A stretch of 64,000 nucleotides of DNA from Macrotrachela quadricornifera (Eukaryota; Rotifera; Eurotatoria; Philodinida; Philodinidae): assembly GCA_022393335.1 (NCBI GenBank), contig JAJEKB010019993.1, positions 464,317 to 528,316 on the forward strand, written 5' to 3'. Below the pieces are notes generated by a model, which was not told the origin of the DNA, searched no databases, and was given only the letters and a program-made list of their open reading frames with translations. Shown piece by piece: positions 37,222 to 49,388 of this stretch; the first letter of the stretch is position 1; the number at the start of each line of letters is the position of its first letter. A program made the position numbers and the translations under genes.

Positions 37222-40200
37222 ATGGATTTTTCTTCGACCGATAACTTTTCGTATATCGATAATACTAATACACCAAAAAAATTAACAACAAATAATTATG
37301 AAAAAACTAGTGAAGAATATATAGAAAAATTTTCAACTTGGAATAATTATGAACAATTATTATTTGTTGAAAATTTATTCAAAAATATGCATAGTCATCA
37401 ACATGGACAAATAAATTCATTTTTATTACCAATGTTACAACGAGATTTTATTGGACGTTTATCATCATGTGGACTTGAACATTTAGCAGAAAAAATTCTT
37501 GGATATTTAGATCATCAATCATTAAAATCAACTGAACTTGTCTGTCGAGAATGGTATCATGTTATATCACAAGGTTAGTTAGAAAAAATATATGTATTAA
37601 AATTTAAAGAACTTATACAGATATCAATAAACGCAAATATGAAACTGTAATAAATCATTGTACGAACACCTTCCTATTGCAAGTACTCATCGAACTATTT
37701 TTTCTGAAAATGAACCTCTTAAAAGTGGACATCGTTCTATTCTGGACTGTGAACATTTTTTTTCGGTACTGTCCATAACAAGAAATCTCTTAAGAGTGAA
37801 TAGTCATCTGATTTCAAGTCATTTTCGGCGTTGTTGCTTTTATCAAAAACAGAATTCAAAAAAAAAAATTATGCGAGACAAAATCGAGTTTTCACGCTGA
37901 AAGTCAAGATGGCTCTTCCGAATTTTTTTTTCAGATTTTGAGATATTCAATTTTTCGTTGGATAGAACTGTGTGTAAATACGCACTGAACAGATTAACAT
38001 GTTCCGTACTCTGCAAGAGCAAAACAATTAAGAGAAGATAGATCAGAAAGTGAAATAAAAAGAATTGAAGCTATATTTTTATCTATTTATGAAGAAAGCG
38101 ATAAGAATTCATTATTCCTCGTTGATAAACTCGAGCCACAGATGATTTGCGTCCATCATGACTGAAATATGAGCAAAAGAAGTATTTTCATTGGCTATTT
38201 TAAAAAAAAATCATCAAAATTAAATGAGTTTTCAGTAGCTGAAACGAGATACACTTTTTAAAGATTATACTGTATAATAACTTTAATTTCTTTTTTTATT
38301 GATGAAATTTTTTTTATATTTAATTAGGTATGTTATGGAAAAAATTAATTGAAAATAAAGTTCTTTCTGAAGTATTATGGCGTGGCTTATCTGAGCGACG
38401 TGGTTGGAATAAATATCTTTTTCGACAAAGATTAATTAATAAAAATGAACAAAAAACAAATGAATTTTATCGATATTTATATCCTCAAATACTTAATGAT
38501 ATGAATCAACTTGATATAAATTGGCGTACAGGAAATTATCAATTAGAAAAAATTCCATGTCGTTCACAAAACAGTAAAGGTGTTTATTGTTTACAATATG
38601 ATGATGAAAAAATTATTAGTGGTCTTCGTGATAATACAATTAAAATATGGGATAGGAAAACACTTGAATGTGTAAAAGTTTTAACAGGTCACAATGGAAG
38701 TGTTTTATGTCTTCAATATGATGATAAAATTATTGTTACTGGGTCATCTGATTCAACAATTCGAATATGGGATATTAAAACAGGAGAGTTACTTAATACA
38801 TTATTACATCATTGTGAAGCTGTACTTCATCTTCGATTTGTTGATGGAATAATGGTAACATGTTCAAAAGATCGTTCAATTGCTGTATGGCAAATGAATT
38901 CATCAAATGATATAACTATCCGACGTGTACTTGTTGGACATCGGGCAGCTGTAAATGTTGTTGATTTTGATGATAAATATATTGTTAGTGCTAGTGGTGA
39001 TCGTACAATTAAAGTTTGGGTAAAGAAAAAGAAGAAAAGATTTAATTTAATTGTATAGATATTCTTTTTTCTATTTATTTAAAATTTTTATTTAGAATAC
39101 AACAACATGTGAATTTATTCGAACACTTCTTGGACATAAACGAGGCATTGCTTGTTTACAATATAGAGATAAAATTGTCGTTAGTGGTTCATCAGATAAT
39201 ACTATACGAGTAAGAAGATTTATTATTTATGATTTATGTTATATATTTTTAAAACTATAATGTATATATAAGAATAATAGAAAATCATTTAGAAGGATAC
39301 ATATTTATGATAAAAATTTCAAAATATTTGTTTATTTATTTGCTTTTGGGGTTTTGTATCTAAAAATAATATTCATCTTTGAATAGAAACGAACAGAACA
39401 AATATACATTTATTCCCATAGAAAAAAAAAGTAGGTGCCAGTTATTGTTACTGTCTACGCAAAAAATAAAATGCAATGACCCTGAGAAAAACTTAATAAG
39501 GGATAAACAAGCTAAAAAAATACTTTATTTTTCAAAAATAGTCAAGGTCGAATTTGTCAATGATTAAATAGTTAATGCAAATTATCGCTGCATATTTCTA
39601 CTAAAGATATATGAGACTAGTCTCAGTTCTACTTACCTTGATCTGATACTGTAATTATAAGGAAAAAAATTATTTGAATTCGAACTTAACTTGTTTATAG
39701 TTCGTATCGCATAATATTATGAAGGATTGAATGAATAAAAACAACGAGTATTTAAAAAATTGTTCATATTTCGTGCGACTGACATTCATAAAATTGAAAT
39801 AATGAAAACATAAATTTCAAATATTTTCTAGGTTTGGGATATTGAATGTGGTGCTTGTCTTCGTGTACTTGAAGGACATGATGAACTTGTACGATGTATT
39901 CGTTTCGATGCAAAACGTATTGTTTCAGGTGCTTATGATGGTATGTTATTTATTAATTTTTAAAGAAAAATTTAATCGATTATTTTTATATTTAAATAAG
40001 GTAAAATAAAAATTTGGGATCTTCAAGCAGCACTTGATCCACGTTCTCAACCATCATCACTTTGTATGAAAACGTTAACAGAACATACTGGTCGAGTATT
40101 TCGTTTACAATTTGATGAATTTCAAATTCTTTCAAGTTCACATGATGATACAATACTTTGTTTTAATTTTCTTCAACCTTTATCATCAGATTCTATTTCT

Positions 40201-40386
40201 GTTAATTCATTACCTATTTTAAGTGTAGGACAAACTCAATCAACTAGTTTTATTCCAACAAATACAACTATGGAATCTTCAGAAAATTCTAATATTGACG
40301 AGGTAGTAGAAACAACGTTAAATGTATTACAAGCACAAGTTTCTACAATACCAACAATATTATCATCTGATGGCTCAGGAAATTGA
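37222..40386 (+). CDS. BTRC: Beta-TrCP F-box/WD40 ubiquitin-ligase receptor (BTRC/FBXW11, slimb)
   Basis: Five exons: 37222-37573, 38328-39019, 39096-39209, 39832-39940 and 40001-40386; 550 aa, the usual size. Residues ~40-75 are the dimerisation (D) domain ([16 protein letters not shown]). Residues ~77-122 are the F-box ([21 protein letters not shown]). A linker follows with MLWKKLIE and [11 protein letters not shown]. Seven WD40 blades then carry nearly invariant family words ([95 protein letters not shown]). The top of this propeller binds DSGxxS phosphodegrons of beta-catenin, IkB and Cdc25-type proteins and brings them to SCF. The Ser/Thr-rich tail after the propeller is divergent. Introns 1 (754 nt) and 3 (622 nt) are unusually long. 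Whether a second paralogue exists elsewhere cannot be told. Confidence 0.97.
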
Positions 40387-41803
40387 AAAGAAATATTGAT
40401 TATTTAGTGCACAATTTGAATCCGATCATTAAGAAAATTAAAATTAAAAAACTTGTGTGCTATGTGTATATTCCTTCATAGATGTCTGATATACATTTTT
40501 CCCCTTTGTCTTTTGTCTATATGTGTATTTCTTCAATCGATGAATAGGACGATTTTCTTCGTATGATTGATATCTATTTTTTTTTTCATAAATTTAAACA
40601 AGAGAGAAAGTTTTTCTTTTCATTCAAATAGGATTACATTCATTTCCTATTATTTGCTAAAGAATAATCGATAGATATCAGCTTGAGATTAACTACATTG
40701 ATATGCTACATGTATAAGTAAATGTAGCTTGTATTCACGTTTAATTCTTCTTTGTTGAATTATTGATATTAATCTGAATAAGTAATGCATCGTTTCAATG
40801 ATTCTCGCTCAGCTCAACCCTGAAAATATGGAAAGATGATGTAGAGCATTGGGTATCAAATTGTTCAATACATTTGCAAATAAAACTACAACAAAATTTA
40901 AAAAGTCTATCGTGTGAATATAATCATAAAATAATGTCAAAATCGATTTTTTCTGAAATAATATATGGTCTTTTGTTCTTTTGTATGTAAAAAGTATTCA
41001 TTTATGGTAGCATTTGAAACTCATGTTGAAAACATCTCAACAGGTTGTTTATTCAAAATGTTGGTTAACGTGAATGTTTAACGTATAACTTGTTCAAAAA
41101 GAAAAACCTTAATAAGACTTTCTTATAGTCTAAAATATCTGATGCATTTCCTGTGTAAGTACGTACTGTAACTTACAGAATTGAAAGATTAAAAATTAAA
41201 ATAGAAACAGTTAAAAAATCAGCAAATAGTAAAGAAACAACAACTTTTGACATTGGTTGACCTTATGCCTTGTGATTGATGATGGAATAAACTAGCACAA
41301 ATGGTAAAGCTTTGTGTGTAACTGTAACTTTTGAAAGTAATGGATTTGAGCTTCTCTCTTTTGGCTTTGTAGAAGTTAATGCAGAAGTGAACGACAGGAA
41401 TTGAATATTAATTTCAAACGTTTTTTCCACAAGTAGTATTGGAATCATTTATGGGTCCAGAAAATCGAATTTTGTATTCATTTTTGCTTTTCACACTTCC
41501 AATATAGCATAGGATGGTTTTCGAATAAAAGTTGTACGTAATAAGAGAAAATTAAATTTATGAAAATAATTCATGTTAGTAAATATATATTCTCATGAAA
41601 GAAAGAGCTAAATATCAGAGATGAAGTTCTCAAAAGTTTCGGTCTTAAAGGGTTCAAAAGATTGTTTTTACTGCAACTATGATAAACAGGTAGATAGTAT
41701 AGGGGAGAGAAACTTCAAAAGAAAACCTGACTGATTAGCACACAAGAAGAGTTTAACTCGAATCTTCAAAATTTTTTAACTTTAGTCGATTTAATATCAG
41801 TAT
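40387..41803. other. Intergenic downstream of BTRC
   Basis: About 1.4 kb of AT-rich sequence. No gene or repeat can be named. Confidence 0.45.
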
Positions 41804-42640
41804 ACTATAGTCACGAAAATATTAAGAGATATACTGAATTTTATACTAAAAGCTCGTGAAAAATGAGGTTTGTTGATGCTAAATAGTAAGAGTTATGCAA
41901 ACATTCTAATATCAAACTTAAGAAATTTTCAGAAATTTTACACATTTTTGAGGGATCAAAAGGAAGATGTTAGTAATTGAAAAATGGAGTACAAGGTTTC
42001 TGTTGCATATTTTCATATAATTCGATAGAGATCATCGAGCTCTGCAAAACTATATATAGTAAAAAATTTTGAAGTCACTTTTGTGATAAAAAATTTAAAA
42101 ACTATTTGGAAAATCTTTAGAACAATAAAATTAGCTTTTGTTGATTATTTTTATTCACCCAGGCGTTTCAAAGTATACTCATTCGATAAAGCGTGAAAAA
42201 CTCCGTCGAATGAGTATACTTTCAAATATGTTACATAAGGACACTAACGGAAAATAACTGAATTTGTTGTAAAAAAAGACTACTTTTTTCTCCTATGGAA
42301 AGTGTAAAAATGTGGATATTTGGGTACTTTCTCTAGAGAGCTTTCAGTTAATTTCAACCAAAGAATTTTATTTAAAAGTTTTTCAACATATGCATTTTGT
42401 AGAGCTTGACGAGCTCTATCGAACCATGTAAAAATATCCAAGAAAAACATTTTACTCCATTTTTCAATTACTAGCGTCTTCCTTTTCATACCTCAAAAAT
42501 GTGTAAATTTTCTGAAAGTTTCTTAAGTTTGATATTAAAATGTTCACGTAACTCTTACTATTTAGTATCAACAAACAACATTTTTCAGAGGCTTTTATTT
42601 GGTATAAAATTCATTATACCTCTTATTTGAAACTATAGTG
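41804..42640. repeat. Foldback element, arms ~240 bp, with a central hairpin
   Basis: Left arm about 41804-42060 and right arm about 42395-42640 are inverted copies with moderate divergence. Shared words include CTATAGT at the tips, GAATTTTATAC, CTAAATAGTAAGAGTTA, ATATCAAACTTAAGAAA and AGTAATTGAAAAATGGAGTA. The middle holds its own perfect 17-bp inverted repeat (42170-42186 with 42206-42222, AAAGTATACTCATTCGA). TA-rich tips suggest a Tc1/mariner-type MITE, but the exact ends and target duplication are uncertain. No transposase is seen. Confidence 0.7.
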
Positions 42641-43929
42641 TTACCCTTCTAGAATAATATTTTTACCAACTCTGTACAATTCGATGAAAAACAGAAACTG
42701 AGCAATAGGGTCATAGGAAAGTTTTGATAGTGTATGTTACATCTTTTATTGAAGTGTGATCGCTATGTAAGATAGCTACTTTTTGATCGGTTAAAACGAT
42801 TGAACGAGTACATATCCCAGTTATATAGAGCTTTCCAGAAACGAGAAGTTTTCATAGACATCCTATGAATATGTTTCCAAAACAAAACTAAAACTAATCA
42901 AGTCTAAGATGGACGAACATAGCCAATATTTCCTATAGAATATGACTATGTCTGAAACTGAGACCGACACCGAAAATATCGACTTGATCTCGAGCTTGGT
43001 ACATCCTTATCTGCAGATAATTCCCATTATAATTAAATTTTACAATTGTCATAAACTAGCGGCTTCTTGAGCTAGTCATGTACATGGATGGAGGTTTTGT
43101 TTGAGGTAATTTTAGTACGAAATCACTGGTTAATATGTGTGACTAATCAATTTCTTTCTATTTGATGAATGGGTTGTGCTCCATAATCCACTAGATAAAT
43201 TATGGTGATAATAATAGTAACAATACATTATTGCAGTAAAACAAACTTTCTGCTTTTACAATAAACAACATGAATTATAGTACGTTTTTCTTCAGTAATG
43301 CTTTCGAACTGTTTTTACCTGAGCACTGTTTATATATGTTGAAAATAGAGTGCACCTATTTTCACTTTGCAAAATTTTTGAAAGCTATCCTTGATCACAA
43401 TCTCATTGGTCCTTATCTACTTTTTATTTGTTGTATCTAGGTGAACTGACCTTAACAATAAATGATTTCGTTTCCGCTATTAGCATCAGTTATTCTGCAC
43501 AATTACAAGAACAATTCAAAAATATTCTATCTGATTTAAAGAGTCTATGGTCTTTTCGATTTCAGATTCTATTCCAAAAGAGAAAAAAATCATCTTAACT
43601 TTTCCACACTCTATGGGACTAACGGAACTCTAACAACGAGACCTCTATTCAATCCATAATGATAACCTTCGACATTCCACTCCATTCAACGAAAACCAAA
43701 CCTATCTATCCCAATCTCAAAAAAGGATAAAACGCCATTTTTGCCGATTCTTTCATCAACAATTCGTTATGCAAACATTAACGATTATATCAAATTTTGA
43801 GCAAATAACAACTATAGACAACTACGTGACATCTTCAAAGATTCAATTACGGAAGAAGTACCATACCACTGCTCGCACTCAAAAGTATTCCAAAGTAAAA
43901 GGACTAGTTGGATCCTCGGTCTTCATGTG
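42641..43929. other. Intergenic, nothing seen
   Basis: About 1.3 kb without a supported frame or repeat. Confidence 0.45.
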
Positions 43930-44115
43930 ATTTTATGGAACTAAACGAAGATTCATACGACTACCCAACTACATGGAATTGTATAGGACCATATGAAACC
44001 TAATGGGACTATGGAACTACGTGACCTTATGGGAGGCCCATAAAATTCCATAGTCCCATGAAATTCTATAGTTTCATGAAGTTCCATGTTGTCCCATAAT
44101 CCCGTATAGTTCCAA
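43930..44115. repeat. Degenerate short repeat TATGGRACT forming a nested palindrome
   Basis: The first half repeats words like TATGGAACT and ATGGGACTA; the second half repeats their complements (CCATAGTCCCAT, AGTTCCAT). The core is a perfect 14-bp inverted pair, ATGGGACTATGGAA at 44003-44016 and its complement at 44046-44059, with a further TTATGGG/CCCATAA pair inside it. It is non-coding by appearance. Confidence 0.65.
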
Positions 44116-46530
44116 TAGCCGGTTAATATGAGCAGTCCTCTAGTTTGGTTAATTTCATTGCCCCTGCAATTCAATTTCAAATTGGGCTGAATTTTTTTTT
44201 GAATTCAATCTGAAATCAAATACACCATTGTATGAAGCCCGTTGGCACAGATACGGACGAAAGAAAAAGAGTAGTCGGCCATAGTTCAAAAAAGGCCGAC
44301 TTAGTGCCAATTGTAAAACATTTTTTTCCACATAAGAAAGATTTTTTTATTTTCTTCTAGGAAATACATGACTACCTGGAAACATTAAATGACAAGCCAC
44401 ATCGATATGACGATGCGTGTATATACTTAGCATTTCAAGAAAAGCAGCACATCATCAATTTAATGAAAATCAATATAAATTCTTTTTTGAAAACCAATTG
44501 ACTCAGAGACGTATGAAAAATCTTATTGGTTTTTATGTGAAAAATCAACCTATTTGAGTATGAACATTCATGTTTTATTATCACTGTTGCATGAAAAGAA
44601 AATTAGAAATTTTACTCATCATAGTAACATATCAGATTTTTTGTTGATAGTTTAACCACCTTTAGATATAAATTTGTTATCTTTGAAACTTATTTCAAAA
44701 ATTTTATTGCCGCAGCTCGACGATTCGAACAGCAGCAAGTAACAAAGTCAATTTAAGAGTAGGTTTTTGCTGAGTTGTTTTTTTTATTAACTGATATTAC
44801 TTGTTAACATCTAATAAAAGTGTTCAGAAGTTCATCTGAAATTTATTTCACAAGAAACTAGTCCTTTCTCGTTCTCGTCAATTAAATCATTTCATCAAAC
44901 AATATTATTTGTATCTAAAACAAAATTTGCATATAAAATATTTTAATTAAATCAAAATGGATCAAGATGAATGTGAAATTATTGGGAATAACCAATATAG
45001 AGAATAATTTATTCATTTTTGAACTTTGAAGATGTTTTCAATCAATTTTATTATTCTTCATATATTATTAAATAAAAGCAGAAAATCAATATGATTATCT
45101 TATTTCAATTGAAAATCTTATATAAAACATTTAATTTTAGTTTTTTTGAATTATATAATTATATAGCATAGTTATTAATCATCAGTCTTATTCAATTGAA
45201 ACAATTTTTATTTTTGAGAAATAAATAGATATATTCTCATCCATAATATTGAATCATAAAATAGATTATTGTTTTCTTCGATAATACATATATTGTTACC
45301 AGATTCTACAAAAAAAGTAAAAAAGATGTCATCATTCTCTTTTATTGTTTAATTTAATTGAGAATATATATATGTGGTCTTCTTCAAGCGTCATTTTAGT
45401 ATCTATGTGTACTTAATTAATAGGAAAAAAGGGCATAAACAATTTACAATAATAATAGAAACTGAAGTTTTGCGTATATTTTTGGCATCGTTTGTTAGTT
45501 ATACATATGCAACAGTTTTCATTTTTTCTATATTCTACCTATATTTTTGAGACCAATCATTCTATATAATGAAAAGAAGAAAGAAAAGGTAAAGTAGTCT
45601 CTTTAGATAACCACTATATTTAATTTAATACATTAAAATTTAAACGAGAAACAATTAAAAATTTAAAAGAATGTGTTTATGAAACAATGAAAAAACGTGC
45701 ATAGAAATCAATAGGTAAAAATAAAATCAAGATACTGACACAATGAACACTGAAATTGAGACCAGTGCAGTGACACTGGTATCGATCCTAATTTCTGTTG
45801 AGTAGGATCTTTATGCAGAATACTGTATTTTACAATATAAATTGAGGTTAGTGAAGGGTCAATGTCAGTGCATTGGTGGTCCAGTGACACTGTGATCAGT
45901 ATACTTAAACTACGCATCCCTATATTTATAGAATGGTCTTTTTGTATGATAATAACAAACCTTACTTAAGAACACGTGCTTCGGTAGGCATTGCAACTTT
46001 ACGTACTTTTTTAAACCAGAAATAAAATTTATAATCTGAGAAAAATAACCTGATTTGGAAATTATTATAAATTTTGGGAAAAAACATGAGTCGCCGAATA
46101 AAAAATCATGTAGTTGCTAAAATATTACACCACAAGTGAGCTTCTTATACATAAATAAGACGTCTAGTTTGTGGCGATTAAATTAACATAATCAAGAACT
46201 GTGAACATAAATATATTATTATCCATTCTCTTAATTATAAAGTGAAATCATTGATGAAATATATTATAATGGAAATATTATCTCGACTTAGACATAACGA
46301 CATCTAGGATCTTGTTTTAGTAAAATAATAATAAGAATCTATATGAATAGTTTATGTTTAAATAAAACAATAGTGTATTTCACTGCATTAAAATTTTAAA
46401 CGAATAACTTTAGTTTGCAATTGGTTAATAAATATAACCATTTATATTAATGATATTGAAGAAGGTCGGTCATATCTAGTTTGTTAATGTGAATTTAAGT
46501 GTGAACTAATAAATGAATAAAAGAAAGGTC
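44116..46530. other. Intergenic upstream of VMA21
   Basis: About 2.4 kb. A short GC-rich hairpin (GTCGGCC 44274-44280 with GGCCGAC 44294-44300) and two copies of CAGTGACACTG near 45770 and 45885 are the only structured bits. No gene is seen. Confidence 0.45.
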
Positions 46531-46552
46531 TATTTTTGATTTATTTTAGATG
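46531..46552 (+). promoter_or_regulatory. Splice acceptor directly abutting the VMA21 start codon
   Basis: TTTTTGATTTATTTTAG ends at 46549 and ATG begins at 46550. There is no leader between them, so the 5' UTR must come from an upstream exon or a spliced leader. Confidence 0.55.
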
Positions 46553-46903
46553 CAACGAACATCAGTTATTCAATCAACACCGCCAACAACAATTGAAACA
46601 ACTATTCGACAAGAAGATAATGTTAATGAATCAGCTGTATGGATAGTATTTCGTAAAATGCTTTTTTTCACATTATTAATGACTATTGCACCATTAGCAT
46701 CTTTTTTTATTGCAAAAGATTATGTATTTGAAGGTATATTTAAAGTGTCTAGTCGTAATAGTTATACATATTCAGCTATTGTTGCTGTTATTGTTGTTCA
46801 CATTGTATTAATTACTTTTCTATTTGTGGCATTCCGAGAAGATATTCCAGTAAAGAAAACATCATCAGAAACTACAAAAGAATCAACTGGCAAAAAAGAC
46901 TAA
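46550..46903 (+). CDS. VMA21: V-ATPase assembly factor VMA21
   Basis: Single exon, 117 aa. It has two membrane segments: residues ~37-57 (MLFFTLLMTIAPLASFFI) and ~77-98 (IVAVIVVHIVLITFLFVAF). Between them lies the family loop with DYVFEGIF...NSYTYSAIVAV, which matches the conserved YxFEG...R-x-S-Y-x-Y-x-AIVAV block of VMA21. The C-terminus is Ser/Thr/Lys-rich and ends GKKD, resembling the dilysine ER-retrieval end (KKED) of yeast Vma21p. The protein escorts the V-ATPase Vo sector during assembly in the ER. Length and order of segments are normal for the family. Two AATAAA words (46961, 46971) follow the stop. Confidence 0.93.
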   Translation: MQRTSVIQSTPPTTIETTIRQEDNVNESAVWIVFRKMLFFTLLMTIAPLASFFIAKDYVFEGIFKVSSRNSYTYSAIVAVIVVHIVLITFLFVAFREDIPVKKTSSETTKESTGKKD

Positions 46904-46960
46904 AATTATTCTATATTTATTATACATATCTCATATGTCGTTGTATTATGATTTAAAAAA

Positions 46961-46976
46961 AATAAATTATAATAAA
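46961..46976 (+). terminator. Polyadenylation signals of VMA21
   Basis: AATAAA at 46961 and again at 46971, about 60-70 nt after the stop. Confidence 0.55.
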
Positions 46977-49355
46977 AAAATATAGGAATTTTATGATACT
47001 TTAAATTTGTTTTGATAAATCATCCTTGAATACAGAGGTACAGAATCTATTTGTGTGCGCCTATACACGTAGTGGGGAATTCTGGATAAATTACTAGCTG
47101 AACAAAAATTTTTTGTATTAAATTTTCTTTTATGAAAACTAGGACAAACTTAGTGCACAGATTTTGTAATTTTTTCTTTCGCTTATATTACTATTCAATG
47201 TATTCTTTATCCAGTGTGCTGGTTCTGTATCAAATTTTCTTTAACTTTTGTTTTTTTTTGGATTAAGATATTATCAAAACGTTTTGTTTCATTTGCATTA
47301 TTATTAAAGTTAACCTTTATTTTCTTTTTTCTTTTTAATCGACGCAAGCAATGAAAAACATGTGCTGATATAACCATAATAAAAGATATTTATATCTATG
47401 AAAAGAAAAAAAAAAGACGAGAGAGAATATATATTAAAGATAAAGATGATTTTGTGAGGTTAACAGTAACCATAAGAGTTGATTATTTTTTGCTCTCTGT
47501 ATTCGTTTTTTTACCTCTAGATGTTAACGAAAACTTCAAGTTGTTATGAATGAGAAACTTTTCATGTAAAGAACAAGTCACATATTTTGACTGTGATTGG
47601 AGTTCTTCTCAAGGTAAGACAAGGAATCAGTGTAGAAAAAAAAAACAACGTCCCGATAACATTCAAATTAAGGATAGTGGAGAACAATATGAAGAATGTT
47701 TTTTTGAAGACAACTTAATTGTGATACAACAACAATAACAGATGTGTTTCATTCTGATAAACAATTCTCATGCGTTATCTCCTTCGGTTGATTCTATTTT
47801 TGTAAGTTTGATAGTAGATTTGATTTTTAGCTAAATAGCATGAATGACAGTGCAGTTGAGAAAGATTACAAATTTAATCGAACAAATAAATTCAGAATAA
47901 AGTAAGGTCTAAATATTATCTCGATAATCAGATGATACAGGACACGTGTTTCAATCATTTATACCTTCTGAAACGTTCGAAGATAGATATTCTGATTGAT
48001 TTAGCTTTTGAATGACGAAATTTGTTGGAAAGTGAAAAGATTATTTTTAAAATATCTTGACGATGAGTTAGATTGAGTGAAAGTGAAGATTAATGTGAGA
48101 ATGAAGAGGAGTCTATCACTTTCACCTTCGCTTTCAAAATACGACAAAGGATGTATGTCAACAGAATAGAAGATAGAGCATATATATTTACATGCACGAT
48201 GATGCTCTATGATATTTCTATGGTACCAGAAACACGACAGAAAGTGAGAGCGTTCGTATTGTCTGAGCATGAAAAATAAATTAGTAAATATAATCGGAAT
48301 AAAACTTAGAATATATATAAATATATTATGCGTCATCAAAGTATTCAAGAAAAAAGTAATGATTTCTTATTTATTCTATACGTCTATTTGAATATGATTG
48401 ATTTTTATTTTTCGAATTAGATTGATATAGAATGAATAGTTTATTGATGAATGGGTATTTCATAAAAAATATTTAGTATGCTATTGGATATTTAGTTGAG
48501 ATTTTATTCAGTACGAGATGGGAGAGAATCTGAAAATTCAAAGAAATATTTCCTTTACTGTTTATAGGACTTTACATAAATAAATGTGTCATGTAAAGAA
48601 ATGATATTATTTCCTACTGTGAATATAACAAAAAGATGCTTGAAATTTAGTAAATATTTTACTGCACCACATTTAATTGGTATTGTAAATTTCACGAGCT
48701 TTTAGATTCTATTGTTTCATTGGACACAAAATGATAAATTTTAAGTGAAAATACACCTTTTTTTTCGTTGTGATTCCATCTGAATTAATTAAGCAGAATT
48801 ATGATTTATGAAATGAACAAAGATTAAAACTCCAATTTTATTTAATTCATACACACTTATTATGATAAAATTCAGTATAGACATATAGACTATTGCAGAA
48901 TCCAAAATAGGCTGATCCATAAACCGATTTATCGAGTGAGTCGATTTTTATCCTCACATGGACATCGTAAAAACAAAACTCGTATTCTAACTAAATTTAT
49001 GCTGGAGAATTCTCGCAAACCTTTGCCAGTCAGAATTTTCAGTTTTTGTATTGAAATATGAATCTTTCGTAGGCAATTTATAAACACATGAACTATTATA
49101 AATTTGAAATTGATTCATAAATTGCGGACATTTTCTGTTAAATTTAAATTTTTGAGAAAATCATTTCAGACTCTACAGTGATATAGATATTGATAAAAAC
49201 AGAGAAGACATTCATATCACTTATTTTTTTCTTTTCTTTTATGTTGATTATGTACGTTTATCATTAAAGGTAAATGTTATGTATTCGTACTTATTTTCCT
49301 TTACTTTTTCCAACTTGATATGTTGTTTATTTTCCATATTGAAAAAATATCAAAA
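46977..49355. other. Intergenic, one weak small frame
   Basis: About 2.4 kb between VMA21 and OPLAH. Apart from the small frame at 47550 nothing is supported. A 115-codon minus-strand frame at 48001-48348 begins only with TTG and has no homology. Confidence 0.45.
47550..47738 (+). CDS. Possible small protein, 62 aa, hypothetical
   Basis: An ATG frame (MRNFSCKEQVTYFDCDW) with four Cys and a basic middle (RKKKQR), ending in QQQ. A strong polypyrimidine acceptor (TTTTTTTACCTCTAG) ends at 47520, 29 nt upstream, and a good donor-like CAAG|GTAAGA lies inside at 47612, so it could be an exon of an unresolved gene. No family is recognised. Confidence 0.22.
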   Translation: MRNFSCKEQVTYFDCDWSSSQGKTRNQCRKKKQRPDNIQIKDSGEQYEECFFEDNLIVIQQQ

Positions 49356-49388
49356 AAACTTTTGTTCTAGATATAAATATAAAAAATA
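49356..49388 (+). promoter_or_regulatory. Splice acceptor 18 nt before the OPLAH start
   Basis: ACTTTTGTTCTAG ends at 49370 and is followed by ATATAAATAT and the ATG at 49389. It is the same TTCTAG|ATATAA word as before GTPBP10. Confidence 0.55.

Noticed and set aside
48001..48348. 115-codon minus-strand frame with hydrophobic segments
   Set aside because: Begins with TTG, has no acceptor, donor or homology, and hydrophobic frames are common by chance in AT-rich DNA.
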